This document shows positions 34,237 to 41,626 of a stretch of 41,935 nt of DNA, piece after piece; position 1 is the stretch's first letter; every line of letters begins with the position of its first letter. Under the pieces are notes generated by a model that worked only from the letters and a program-made list of their open reading frames with translations, did not search any database and was not told where the DNA came from. Made by a program: the position numbers and the translations under genes. Origin of the DNA: Bacillus subtilis (GTDB lineage: Bacteria > Bacillota > Bacilli > Bacillales > Bacillaceae_C); NCBI RefSeq assembly GCF_008764245.1, contig NZ_VTQV01000006.1, positions 1 through 41,935 of the forward strand, written 5' to 3'.

Positions 34237-34973
34237 GGGCGCTTCTCTTTTGTGGGATCTTCCCCATCCTGTGGTTCGAATCCATCATCTGATTCTTCGA
34301 ATTTATACCCTATACCCCAAACGGTTTTAAAAAAAGGTTGATCAGAGGAGCCTAATTTATTGCGTAGCCGTTTGATATGAACATCCACGGTTCGGTCATC
34401 TCCGTAAAAGTCATAACCCCATACTTTATCTAATAATTGTTCTCGCGAAAAAACTTGTCTCGGGTGCTGTAAAAAATGATAAAGCAAATCAAATTCCTTC
34501 GGAGTTAAATTCATAACGGCCCTCCCGTCTAGAAGCACTTCACGAGTATCTTTATTTACTTTGAAATGAGGTGTTTCAATTGTATTATTGTGTATTTTCG
34601 TATTTGGTTGAGGTTGGGATCTGCGTGTTACAGCTTTAATTCTCGCCATTAAAGCAAGAGGGCTAAATGGTTTTGTCACATAATCATCGGCCCCCATTTC
34701 TAACCCTAATACTTGATCAGATTCCGTATCTTTCGCTGTGAGCATAATAATCGGAACGGTTTTATTATTTTCCCTAACTTTTCGGCAGATACTGATTCCA
34801 TCCATGCCTGGGAGCATCCAATCAATAATTAGACAATCCCACTGTTCCTGCTTGGCACGTTCATATCCGTCGATCCCATCCTGGACAAATTCTCCTTTAA
34901 TCCCTTCTTTTAAAAAGAACATTTCAATCATAGACGCCACATTTTCATTATCTTCAATGACTAATATTTTCAA
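34233..34973 (-). CDS. OmpR/PhoB-family response regulator
   Basis: A 246-residue response regulator. The receiver domain (1-120) has the acidic pocket at E7-D8, phosphorylation site D51 (LIIDWMLPG), the switch threonine in MLTAKD and the lysine in YVTKPFSPL. The C-terminal OmpR-type winged helix (about 135-235) ends with DDRTVDVHIKRLRNKL and VWGIGYKF. The TTG at 34971-34973 is chosen because a very purine-rich GGGAGGGGG lies just upstream and because it gives the standard MKILVIEDNE start. It is coupled to the kinase gene by a 4-nt overlap. Direct repeats of OmpR type in front of the flanking foldase and protease genes are the obvious candidate targets. Confidence 0.93.
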   Translation of the reverse strand: MKILVIEDNENVASMIEMFFLKEGIKGEFVQDGIDGYERAKQEQWDCLIIDWMLPGMDGISICRKVRENNKTVPIIMLTAKDTESDQVLGLEMGADDYVTKPFSPLALMARIKAVTRRSQPQPNTKIHNNTIETPHFKVNKDTREVLLDGRAVMNLTPKEFDLLYHFLQHPRQVFSREQLLDKVWGYDFYGDDRTVDVHIKRLRNKLGSSDQPFFKTVWGIGYKFEESDDGFEPQDGEDPTKEKRP

Positions 34974-35019
34974 ATTGGGCACCCCCTCCCCATTAATGTA
35001 AAGAAAAGTAGAGCCTGGT

Positions 35020-35060
35020 GCAACCACAAAACACCTCTTACAAGAGCAAGAGGTGGTTGC
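35020..35060 (-). terminator. Terminator of the HtrA-type gene
   Basis: On the minus strand CACCTCTT (35048-35055) pairs with AAGAGGTG (35032-35039), followed by TTTT. Outer arms GCAACCAC and GTGGTTGC give an alternative, longer fold. It separates the protease gene from the response regulator. Confidence 0.7.
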
Positions 35061-35067
35061 ATAAAGA

Positions 35068-36297
35068 TTAACTTTCGGGGTTTGCCGTTAAAGTGATAAA
35101 GAAGGTCTTCTCTTTCCCATCACGATAGACTTGAAGTGAGGCTTTATCACCAACCTTAAGTTCTGTATATAAAAGCTTTCTTAAATCACTCGCATTTTCA
35201 ATCTTATGGTCATTAATCCCAACTAGTATATCTTCCATTTGTAAACCTGCCTTACCAGCAGCTGAATCAGGATCAACGGATGTAATAATCACACCAGCAT
35301 CAATCTCTTTTGGCAATTGTTGTAAATATTGGGGAGCAACTTGCTCAAAGTCGACCATGCTAATGCCCATATAAGGGCGTTTAATTTTCCCGTGTTTGAT
35401 CATTTCTTCAATAAGTGGTTTGGCATCATTAATCGGAATCGCAAATCCCAATCCTTCCACACCGTTCTCGGCAATTTTCAAACTATTAATCCCGATTAAT
35501 TCACCTTTTGTGTTGACTAAGGCGCCCCCACTATTCCCTGGGTTAATCGCCGCATCTGTTTGAATCACGTTTAATTCCCATTTCCCTGCGGAGGTTTCGA
35601 CATCAATCGATCGATTCACAGCACTCACAATTCCTTGTGTAACGGTACGGGAAAATTCAAGTCCAAGTGGATTCCCAATCGCCACAACTTGCTCACCCGC
35701 ACGTAAAGTATCGGAATCACCAAAACTTATGACAGATTCAACTTTACTACCATCTATTTTCAGGACAGCTAAATCCGTCAATGCGTCTGCCCCGATCAAT
35801 TCAGCTTCAAGTTTTTCGCCGTTTTCCAAATTGACCTCAATTTGATCAGATCCTTCAATCACATGATTATTCGTCACGATAAAGGCATCTTTACCTTCCT
35901 TTTTAAAAATGACGCCTGAACCCGACTTCTCACTTTGACTTTCATTTTGAGGAGCGAATGGATTTCCCTGTGTTTTGCCCGCACTGACAATACCGACAAC
36001 AGTTTTCGACGCCTTTTCGACCATATCGGCAAGTGATGTTGCATCAGCTGAAAGTTGCTGAACATTTTGGGAAGAATTTTGGTCTGTGTCCGCAGCAGCC
36101 TTCGCCACCGTCGCCTCTTGCGATTCAGATTCTTTTAAAAGTGGTGTATTGAGGACAACAGCTAAAGTTAAAACCGAACCAATCACACCCGCACTTACAG
36201 TAGATACAACTTTTTTTACCGCTGTTTTTCCTTTCGTCCAACGCTTTTTCGGTCTTTCAGTTATATTACTGACTTCATATTCATCTTGTTCCTGCAT
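35068..36297 (-). CDS. HtrA/DegP-family serine protease
   Basis: A 409-residue membrane-anchored quality-control protease. A cytoplasmic, charged N-terminus (1-29) is followed by one membrane segment (about 30-53). A trypsin-like domain follows with the triad H145 (TNNHVIEG), D175 (LTDLAVL) and S256 (NPGNSGGAL). One C-terminal PDZ domain (about 305-400) contains YMGISMVDF and AGLQMEDILVGIND. This is the layout of B. subtilis HtrA, HtrB and HtrC (YyxA); I cannot say which is the orthologue. It degrades or refolds damaged proteins at the membrane-wall interface. It stands just before the two-component system, and its promoter carries the same direct repeat as the foldase gene, so stress control is likely. 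Confidence 0.93.
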   Translation of the reverse strand: MQEQDEYEVSNITERPKKRWTKGKTAVKKVVSTVSAGVIGSVLTLAVVLNTPLLKESESQEATVAKAAADTDQNSSQNVQQLSADATSLADMVEKASKTVVGIVSAGKTQGNPFAPQNESQSEKSGSGVIFKKEGKDAFIVTNNHVIEGSDQIEVNLENGEKLEAELIGADALTDLAVLKIDGSKVESVISFGDSDTLRAGEQVVAIGNPLGLEFSRTVTQGIVSAVNRSIDVETSAGKWELNVIQTDAAINPGNSGGALVNTKGELIGINSLKIAENGVEGLGFAIPINDAKPLIEEMIKHGKIKRPYMGISMVDFEQVAPQYLQQLPKEIDAGVIITSVDPDSAAGKAGLQMEDILVGINDHKIENASDLRKLLYTELKVGDKASLQVYRDGKEKTFFITLTANPES

Positions 36298-36331
36298 TTT
36301 TATTGCCCTCCCTGCGATTTATGTTACTTTT

Positions 36332-36363
36332 ATCATAATCACAAGATATGAATAAACTATGAA
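36332..36363 (-). promoter_or_regulatory. HtrA-type gene promoter with OmpR-type direct repeat
   Basis: On the minus strand two identical TTCATA hexamers (36358-36363 and 36347-36352) are separated by GTTTA, and a -10 TATGAT (36332-36337) follows after 9 bp with no -35. The 12-mer ATAGTTTATTCA is shared exactly with the foldase promoter at 32774-32788. The layout predicts activation by an OmpR-family regulator. Confidence 0.65.
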
Positions 36364-36405
36364 CGAAGATTTAACAATTGGAGAAATTTAGCAAGTAAAA
36401 AGTCC

Positions 36406-36960
36406 CTACATACTAACATGACTTTGCCAATCATCGGCAAGTAAACCATAAATGAAATGATCCACATAATGGTCATATAACCATTCCGCTTCACGAATGG
36501 TTCCTTCTTTTTTAAAACCAAGTTTTTCAGGGATCGCTTGGCTCTTCGTATTACCATCCGCTACACGAATTTCAATGCGATTGAACTGGAGAATGTCGAG
36601 CGCGTAGCCGATTAGGGAACGTACGGCCCGCGTCATAATCCCTTTCCCTTGGAAATCCCTCCCTAACCAATAGCCAATCGAAACGACTTTATTTTCTGCA
36701 TCCATTTCATTAAATCCTGCTACACCCACCATTTTCTCTTTATATAGAATAACCAGATTCATGGATGTAAATTCCGCAAATTCTTTCTGACTAGACTTAA
36801 TGAAAAGCATCGTGTCTTCTTTACTTTTTGTTCTGTCAATCCATGGTAACCATACCCGCAAGTACTCCCTTGATTGATCGGTTAGTTCAAAAAGTTCTTC
36901 CGCATCTTTTTCCTCCACCATTCGTAAATAGAGCTCATCATCCACAGGATGTACAAACAT
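36406..36960 (-). CDS. GNAT acetyltransferase, RimJ/RimL type (YdaF-like)
   Basis: A 184-residue N-acetyltransferase of the RimJ/RimL class. The acetyl-CoA binding motif lies in IGYWLGRDFQGKGIMTRAV near residue 105. The substrate side has LRVWLPWIDRT, and the later segment AIPEKLGFKKEGTIRE is the usual RimL pattern. These enzymes acetylate a ribosomal protein N-terminus, an amino acid or a small amine; B. subtilis YdaF is the nearest relative I recognise. The ATG has GAGGTGGAGGA directly upstream. It appears to be a single-gene unit. Substrate unknown. Confidence 0.85.
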   Translation of the reverse strand: MFVHPVDDELYLRMVEEKDAEELFELTDQSREYLRVWLPWIDRTKSKEDTMLFIKSSQKEFAEFTSMNLVILYKEKMVGVAGFNEMDAENKVVSIGYWLGRDFQGKGIMTRAVRSLIGYALDILQFNRIEIRVADGNTKSQAIPEKLGFKKEGTIREAEWLYDHYVDHFIYGLLADDWQSHVSM

Positions 36961-36986
36961 TCCTCCACCTCATTTTTTATAGAGGA

Positions 36987-37133
36987 TGTTCAAAAAGTCC
37001 GGTAAAAATGACACTGCGAATTTCTTCGTTGGCTTGCTTCTCCGCTGCTCATGTATCTAAATGCATACATTCCGCTGCTCGAAGGCTGCGCCGCCTCGAA
37101 CTTCTTGGTCCTTTTTATCCTCCTTTTTGAACA
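36987..37133. repeat. Short non-coding element with inverted-repeat ends (MITE-like)
   Basis: The 147-bp segment is bounded by TGTTCAAAAAG (36987-36997) and its exact inverse CTTTTTGAACA (37123-37133). The match continues imperfectly to about 28 bp on each side. Inside are two direct copies of TCCGCTGCTC-like sequence (around 37042 and 37070) flanking ATGTAT...ATACAT, and a GC-rich block near 37085-37100 unlike the surrounding DNA. No open frame is convincing. It lies between the acetyltransferase and MATE genes. It resembles dispersed non-autonomous elements of Bacillaceae, but copy number cannot be seen from one window. Confidence 0.6.
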
Positions 37134-37144
37134 CACACTTATAA

Positions 37145-38500
37145 TCATCCCACCGAACTTTCGGCATCATCTTTCAGCAACTCTTTTTCACTCCACTTTC
37201 CAAAGCGATAATAACAAAAAGCTACAACACTGCTAATTACGAAACTACTGCCTAATCCATAGGCAATTCCTCTTTCACCAAAAGATTGGGCAAACAACCA
37301 GGTTAACGGAAAGCGTAATATCCAAAAAGATATTAGGTTCAGAATAAGCACTTGAAAAGCAGCCCCCGAGGCACGGACTACCCCATTCCAAACAAAGTTA
37401 AATCCTAAAAACGGGAAGAAGAAAGCGACCATTTTTATATAATCTGTACCAAAACGGACAGCTTCTGGTTCGGAAATAAATAATCGAATCCCCCAACCAC
37501 CTATGACGAAAATTAAAAGTGCAATAAGGAGCATGGTAATGAGATTTAAAATTGTCGCATTCAAAGTAATTTTGTGTACCCGTCTCCACTTTCCTACAGC
37601 AATATTTTGGCCCGCCATACTATTAACAGAAGTTCCTAATGCTTGGGCCGGAAGCATAATAATACTCTCCAATCGTTGTGCCGCACCAAAGCCGGAAACG
37701 GCATCACTGCCAAAAGAAGTGACGACACTCATAATGGCGGCAGAGCCAGCCGAAATGACCGTCATTTGCAATCCAGATGGAAGTCCTTGTCCCAGTATCA
37801 ACTTTACCTCTTCCATCTTTGGCCAAGAAGGACGCGAAAAAGGAATTTGCTTATGAGAGATACTTATATACACACCATATATGAAAGCAATCCCTTGCGC
37901 TACAATTGTTGCAAACGCTGCTCCCTGAATCCCCCAATCCAGTCCAGAGATAAACAGCGGATCTAAAAAAGTATTTAGGATTACAGCAATCACAACAAAT
38001 CGTAACGGTGTTTTACTGTTTCCCAACGCTCGAAATACGGTTCCAATGAAATTATAGCCAAATAAAAAGAGAATCCCCAAAAAGTTTATCCGTAAATATC
38101 CTGTTGCCTCTTCCAACATGGATTCAGGTGTTCCTAACAAACGGAGAATCCACTCCGATGAAAGGTAGCCGAGAATCCCAAGCATAACAGCCATGCTTCC
38201 TAAAATGATCGTGAAGGCATTCGTATAATTTTTTAAACCAACAAAATCATTCTTTCCTTTCAATTGCGATAAAATCGTCAATGTGGCATTATTGACGCCA
38301 ATGATAAAGGATAACACGGTAAAAATGACAGTACTGGATACTGCCACCGCTCCGAGCGCTGAAGCACCAAGCAAGTTCCCAACCCATAAACTATCAATCA
38401 ATTGATAGGACACTTGAAGAAGATTGGTTAAAATAATGGGGCCGGAAAACAGGAGTAATTGTTTCCCGATCGAACCCCTTGTAAAATTCTCTTGCTGCAT
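37145..38500 (-). CDS. MATE family efflux transporter
   Basis: A 451-residue multidrug and toxin extrusion protein with about 12 membrane segments in two similar halves. Characteristic segments are GPIILTNLLQVSYQLIDSLW at the N-terminus, GFGAAQRLESIIMLPAQALG near residue 270 and the repeat of AGQNIAVGKWRRV after it. It probably exports cationic compounds with sodium or protons. Its stop is 11 bp from the short inverted-repeat element at 36987-37133, and no ordinary terminator is present between them, so the element may end the transcript. No regulator is adjacent. Confidence 0.9.
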   Translation of the reverse strand: MQQENFTRGSIGKQLLLFSGPIILTNLLQVSYQLIDSLWVGNLLGASALGAVAVSSTVIFTVLSFIIGVNNATLTILSQLKGKNDFVGLKNYTNAFTIILGSMAVMLGILGYLSSEWILRLLGTPESMLEEATGYLRINFLGILFLFGYNFIGTVFRALGNSKTPLRFVVIAVILNTFLDPLFISGLDWGIQGAAFATIVAQGIAFIYGVYISISHKQIPFSRPSWPKMEEVKLILGQGLPSGLQMTVISAGSAAIMSVVTSFGSDAVSGFGAAQRLESIIMLPAQALGTSVNSMAGQNIAVGKWRRVHKITLNATILNLITMLLIALLIFVIGGWGIRLFISEPEAVRFGTDYIKMVAFFFPFLGFNFVWNGVVRASGAAFQVLILNLISFWILRFPLTWLFAQSFGERGIAYGLGSSFVISSVVAFCYYRFGKWSEKELLKDDAESSVG

Positions 38501-38761
38501 GTATATAAAGTTCCTTTCTTTGTTTTATATTATTCTACTAGTACGGCAGGATAATGCCACTATTGATGATATGAAGGGACATTCGGAATGCTAAAAGGCT
38601 CATCTCAGATATAAAACCCTTTCTGAAAAAAGACAACGACTCATAGACGGCTTGCGTCTTTTTGCCAATTGTTAATTAGTTTCTTTTTGTCTGTAATCCA
38701 TATATTCCTAATATGTAAATAAACTTCTTTTAAAAAACCCTTTTTCCAATTTTCGCGATAC

Positions 38762-38795
38762 AAAACTCCGATTTCATGCAAGAAATCGGAGTTTT
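38762..38795. terminator. Rho-independent terminator of the aldo/keto reductase gene
   Basis: A perfect 14-bp stem, AAAACTCCGATTTC (38762-38775) with its complement at 38782-38795, has a 6-nt loop and a tail of Ts on both strands. The rest of the 38501-38761 gap is AT-rich; it holds a small AGACG/CGTCT hairpin with a T run (38645-38663) but no gene that I can support. Confidence 0.9.
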
Positions 38796-38799
38796 CCCT

Positions 38800-39744
38800 T
38801 TAGGCAAGTATGCCTTCTATTTTATCAAGTACATCGGCGGTTAACTCTAGTTCACTGCCTTTTACATTGGCCTCAATTTGTTCTGGTCTACTAGCCCCTA
38901 CTAAAGCACTCGCGACCATTGGTTGTCGCAAAATCCAAGCAAGTGCCAGAGCTGGTAATGTTGTATCCAATTCCCTTGCCACTTCGTCTAATTTTCTTAC
39001 TTTATCTAATACTTCTTCTGTCAGCATGCCTTTCACACCATTATTGATCTCATCATTCGCCGCACGACTTGTTTCAGGAATTTGACCACCAAGGTATTTT
39101 CCAGTTAAAACACCTTGAGCGAGTGGAGAGAACACCACTTGTCCAATCCCGTATTTACTTGATACAGGTAAGACTTCCTTTTCAATATAACGGTTCAGCA
39201 TATTATAAACCGGCTGATTGACGACAATGCGATCTAGTAATTTTTGATCGGCGATCCCGACAGCTTCCTCAATTTGTGCAGCCGACCATTCACTTACACC
39301 CGCATATAAAATTTTCCCTTGGCGAATTAAGTCATCGATCACACGAAGCGTTTCCTCTACAGGTGTCTCGGGATCATAACGATGACAATAGAAAATATCC
39401 ACATAATCCAGATCCATACGCTTCAAACTATTATGAACTTGTTCATAAACATGCTTACGTGATAGCCCTCTATCGTTCGGGCCCTCTCCCATTGGCCAAA
39501 AAGCTTTTGTTGTAATGACATAAGATTCACGCGGAAATTCCTTCAATGCTTTAGAAAGAACCTTTTCACCTTCCCCTTGTTCGTAAACGTTTGCAGAGTC
39601 AAAAAAGTTAATTCCTAAATCATACGCTTTATGTATCGTCTTTGTTGCTGTATTATCTTCTACTGATTTTCCGTATGTTAGCCAGCTTCCTAAACTAATC
39701 TCACTAACTTTTAATCCTGTTCTTCCTAGTCTACGATATTTCAT
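38800..39744 (-). CDS. Aldo/keto reductase (potassium-channel beta-subunit type)
   Basis: A 314-residue NADPH-dependent oxidoreductase with the TIM-barrel aldo/keto reductase fold. The catalytic tetrad is visible: D49 (FFDSANVY), Y54, K80 (TTKAFW) and H121 (YCHRYDPE). The NADPH phosphate-binding end has GASRPEQIEANV. The N-terminus MKYRRLGRTGLKVSEISLGSW and the length suit the Kv-beta-like subgroup, similar to B. subtilis YhdN-type enzymes. It reduces aldehydes or ketones; the natural substrate is not predictable. It is monocistronic, with a strong terminator. Confidence 0.92.
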   Translation of the reverse strand: MKYRRLGRTGLKVSEISLGSWLTYGKSVEDNTATKTIHKAYDLGINFFDSANVYEQGEGEKVLSKALKEFPRESYVITTKAFWPMGEGPNDRGLSRKHVYEQVHNSLKRMDLDYVDIFYCHRYDPETPVEETLRVIDDLIRQGKILYAGVSEWSAAQIEEAVGIADQKLLDRIVVNQPVYNMLNRYIEKEVLPVSSKYGIGQVVFSPLAQGVLTGKYLGGQIPETSRAANDEINNGVKGMLTEEVLDKVRKLDEVARELDTTLPALALAWILRQPMVASALVGASRPEQIEANVKGSELELTADVLDKIEGILA

Positions 39745-39942
39745 TAGGCTCTCTCCTTACTCATATTTTAATAGTAGCTTCACGATTTTATCATTCCCTA
39801 TTTCTACGGGAGTGTCAAGCAATCGTTCTTACATTTCTCTTGACAAAATGAGCGTAATTTCCCTATCTTCTTTTTGTATCGTATGTTTTGCCCCCTTTCT
39901 ATGATAAACTAGGAGGAAAACAAACTTCTAGGGGAGAATGAA

Positions 39943-40734
39943 ATGTCTACTTATCAGATATTATTTTTAGATATTGATGGAACAATCCTAAAACCAGATC
40001 ATACTTATGATCTTTCAACAAAAGAGGCGATTCGACAAGTCCAAAAAAAGGGATTGGAAGTGTTCCTTGCCACCGGCAGACCTTTACATGAAATTAGAGA
40101 TTTGGCAAAGGAGCTGAATGTCCATTCTTTTATCGGCTATAATGGAGCTCTTGCACTTTATAAAGAAGAGCCTGTTGTCAATGAACCCATGAAGAGAGAA
40201 ACGGTGTTGCAGTTTCTAGAGATCGCGAAAAAGAACGATCATGAGATGGTCCTATATACAAGCGAAAAAAACTATTTCACATGCTTAGATACGCCTGTTG
40301 TCCAGCATTTTATTGAGATGTTTCAACTAAAACAAAACGAATTGTTTACGGAAGAAGTGGCCGATCAAATTTTGGGAGCCACTTTAATCAATCTAAAACC
40401 GGAAGATCAGCAACTATATCATTTTGATCCCACCTATCATCTTTCCCAGGTCAATGTGGAAGCATTACTCCATTGTTATGATGTAATACGTGATCGGGTA
40501 AATAAAGGGGGCGCCATTCACAAAATACTAGAAGTTTTACAGATTCCGAGAGAAAATGCGATTGCTTTCGGAGATGGTATGAATGATAAAGAAATGTTAC
40601 AAACTGTAGGAGAAGGATTTGCCATGGGGAATGCACATCCAGATCTCTATCAGTACGCCAAACATAAAACAACCAGTGTCACAGAATCTGGTATCGCTAA
40701 TGGTTTAAAATCACTCAATCTTATTAAGGAATGA
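39943..40734 (+). CDS. HAD-superfamily Cof-type phosphatase (YkrA-like)
   Basis: A 263-residue phosphatase of the HAD superfamily, Cof/IIB subtype. Motif I FLDIDGTIL has the nucleophile D10 and acid/base D12. Motif II is in FLATGRP, and motif IV GDGMNDKEM is near residue 210, with the preceding NKGGAI lysine segment. The cap is inserted between motifs II and III. B. subtilis YkrA is the closest in size that I know; substrates are probably sugar phosphates or pyridoxal-type phosphates. The ATG has TAGGGGAGAA just upstream. The stop lies 5 bp before the next start, so it probably leads a three-gene operon with the SLAP protein and the tyrosine phosphatase. Confidence 0.9.
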   Translation: MSTYQILFLDIDGTILKPDHTYDLSTKEAIRQVQKKGLEVFLATGRPLHEIRDLAKELNVHSFIGYNGALALYKEEPVVNEPMKRETVLQFLEIAKKNDHEMVLYTSEKNYFTCLDTPVVQHFIEMFQLKQNELFTEEVADQILGATLINLKPEDQQLYHFDPTYHLSQVNVEALLHCYDVIRDRVNKGGAIHKILEVLQIPRENAIAFGDGMNDKEMLQTVGEGFAMGNAHPDLYQYAKHKTTSVTESGIANGLKSLNLIKE

Positions 40735-40739
40735 TGATC

Positions 40740-41132
40740 ATGTCAGCTATTCATTTTCATCCTGTCTGGGAGCAGCAATTAACTGAAAAAGAAAAGGAGC
40801 TCTATATCCAAAAGGCACAATCAATCGATCTTCCTGAGGAGTCCTTTACCGCTACCCCAATTAAGACAAAATACAAGAAAAATGGTGGACTTGTGGCAAC
40901 GGTCTTCCTGCACAATGGCTTTTCCTATCCTTTACGTTTACAAAAACAGGCCGTTAGGATCACAGATCATCATAACGAGACTATTGCGCAAGGAATCTTC
41001 TCTTCTTCACTAGAAATTGACCCTATGTCTTCGCAACCATGGTCCTTTGTTTTTTCTCAACAGATGACGGAACAGGCAGACGCCGATTTATCAAAAATAG
41101 CCATTTCAGTTTTAGAGGAGGGAAGCGAATGA
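40740..41132 (+). CDS. SLAP-domain protein without signal peptide
   Basis: A 130-residue protein made almost wholly of one SLAP domain. The segments LYIQKAQSIDL, GGLVATVFLHNGFSYPLRLQ and SQPWSFVFSQQM match the family pattern, in which a beta-rich domain ends with a PWSF signature. SLAP domains are known in S-layer and accessory-Sec-related proteins, but short cytoplasmic versions like this have no assigned role. No signal peptide or membrane segment is seen. The ATG at 40740 is preferred over 40731 because AAGGA sits about 9 nt before it. It overlaps the tyrosine phosphatase start (ATGA), so the two are coupled. Confidence 0.75.
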   Translation: MSAIHFHPVWEQQLTEKEKELYIQKAQSIDLPEESFTATPIKTKYKKNGGLVATVFLHNGFSYPLRLQKQAVRITDHHNETIAQGIFSSSLEIDPMSSQPWSFVFSQQMTEQADADLSKIAISVLEEGSE

Positions 41133-41599
41133 TTCGCGTGTTATTTGTTTGTCTCGGCAATATTTGTCGGTCTCCCATGGCGGAGGCCATTTTCCGTGAC
41201 CTCGTTAAAAGAGAGGGCTTAAGTGAAAAAATCCAAGTCGATTCTGCCGGCACGGGCGATTGGCATGTTGGGTCTAGCCCCCATCGAGGGACTTTAGAAA
41301 TTCTAAATAAATACCAAATCAAGGCGGATGAGTTGTTCGCAAGGAAGTTTACGAAAGAAGATTTAAACAAGTTCGATTATATTATTGGAATGGATGAAAG
41401 CAATATCGGCAATATTAAGAAAATTTCCGAGCATGCTCCACACTCTAATACGATCCGCCTTCTTGATTTAACCGATCAACCAAAAGATGTACCTGACCCT
41501 TACTATACAGGCGACTTTCAGGAGACATATCAACTCGTAAGCTTAGGCTGTCAGCATTTATTAGAAAAAATCAAGGCTGAAATGAATCTGAAAAAATAA
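41129..41599 (+). CDS. Low-molecular-weight protein tyrosine phosphatase (YfkJ-like)
   Basis: A 156-residue low-molecular-weight tyrosine phosphatase. The P-loop CLGNICRS gives nucleophile C8 and R14, and the general acid is D123 in DPYY. The length equals that of B. subtilis YfkJ, which is linked to ethanol and stress resistance and to protein-arginine or protein-tyrosine dephosphorylation. The ATG at 41129 has GAGGAGGGAAG upstream; the longer frame starting at 41039 lies inside the SLAP gene. It is the last gene of the unit. No ordinary single terminator follows. Instead, the 52-bp hairpin array begins 28 bp after the stop. Confidence 0.95.
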   Translation: MIRVLFVCLGNICRSPMAEAIFRDLVKREGLSEKIQVDSAGTGDWHVGSSPHRGTLEILNKYQIKADELFARKFTKEDLNKFDYIIGMDESNIGNIKKISEHAPHSNTIRLLDLTDQPKDVPDPYYTGDFQETYQLVSLGCQHLLEKIKAEMNLKK

Positions 41600-41626
41600 A
41601 TGAAGCCATTCTATAATACTCCCACA

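Noticed and set aside
34995-35023. Promoter for the response regulator gene (TTGCAC, 17 bp, TACATT on the minus strand)
   Set aside because: Spacing is ideal, but the predicted start would fall inside the ribosome binding site and the -35 lies in the arm of the preceding terminator, so it may be chance. Left unannotated.
35020-35060. Riboswitch or attenuator upstream of the response regulator
   Set aside because: The inverted repeats are explained by a terminator for the HtrA-type gene; no known aptamer pattern is visible.
38645-38663. Small AGACG/CGTCT hairpin with a T run on the plus strand
   Set aside because: The stem is only 5 bp and no plus-strand gene precedes it.
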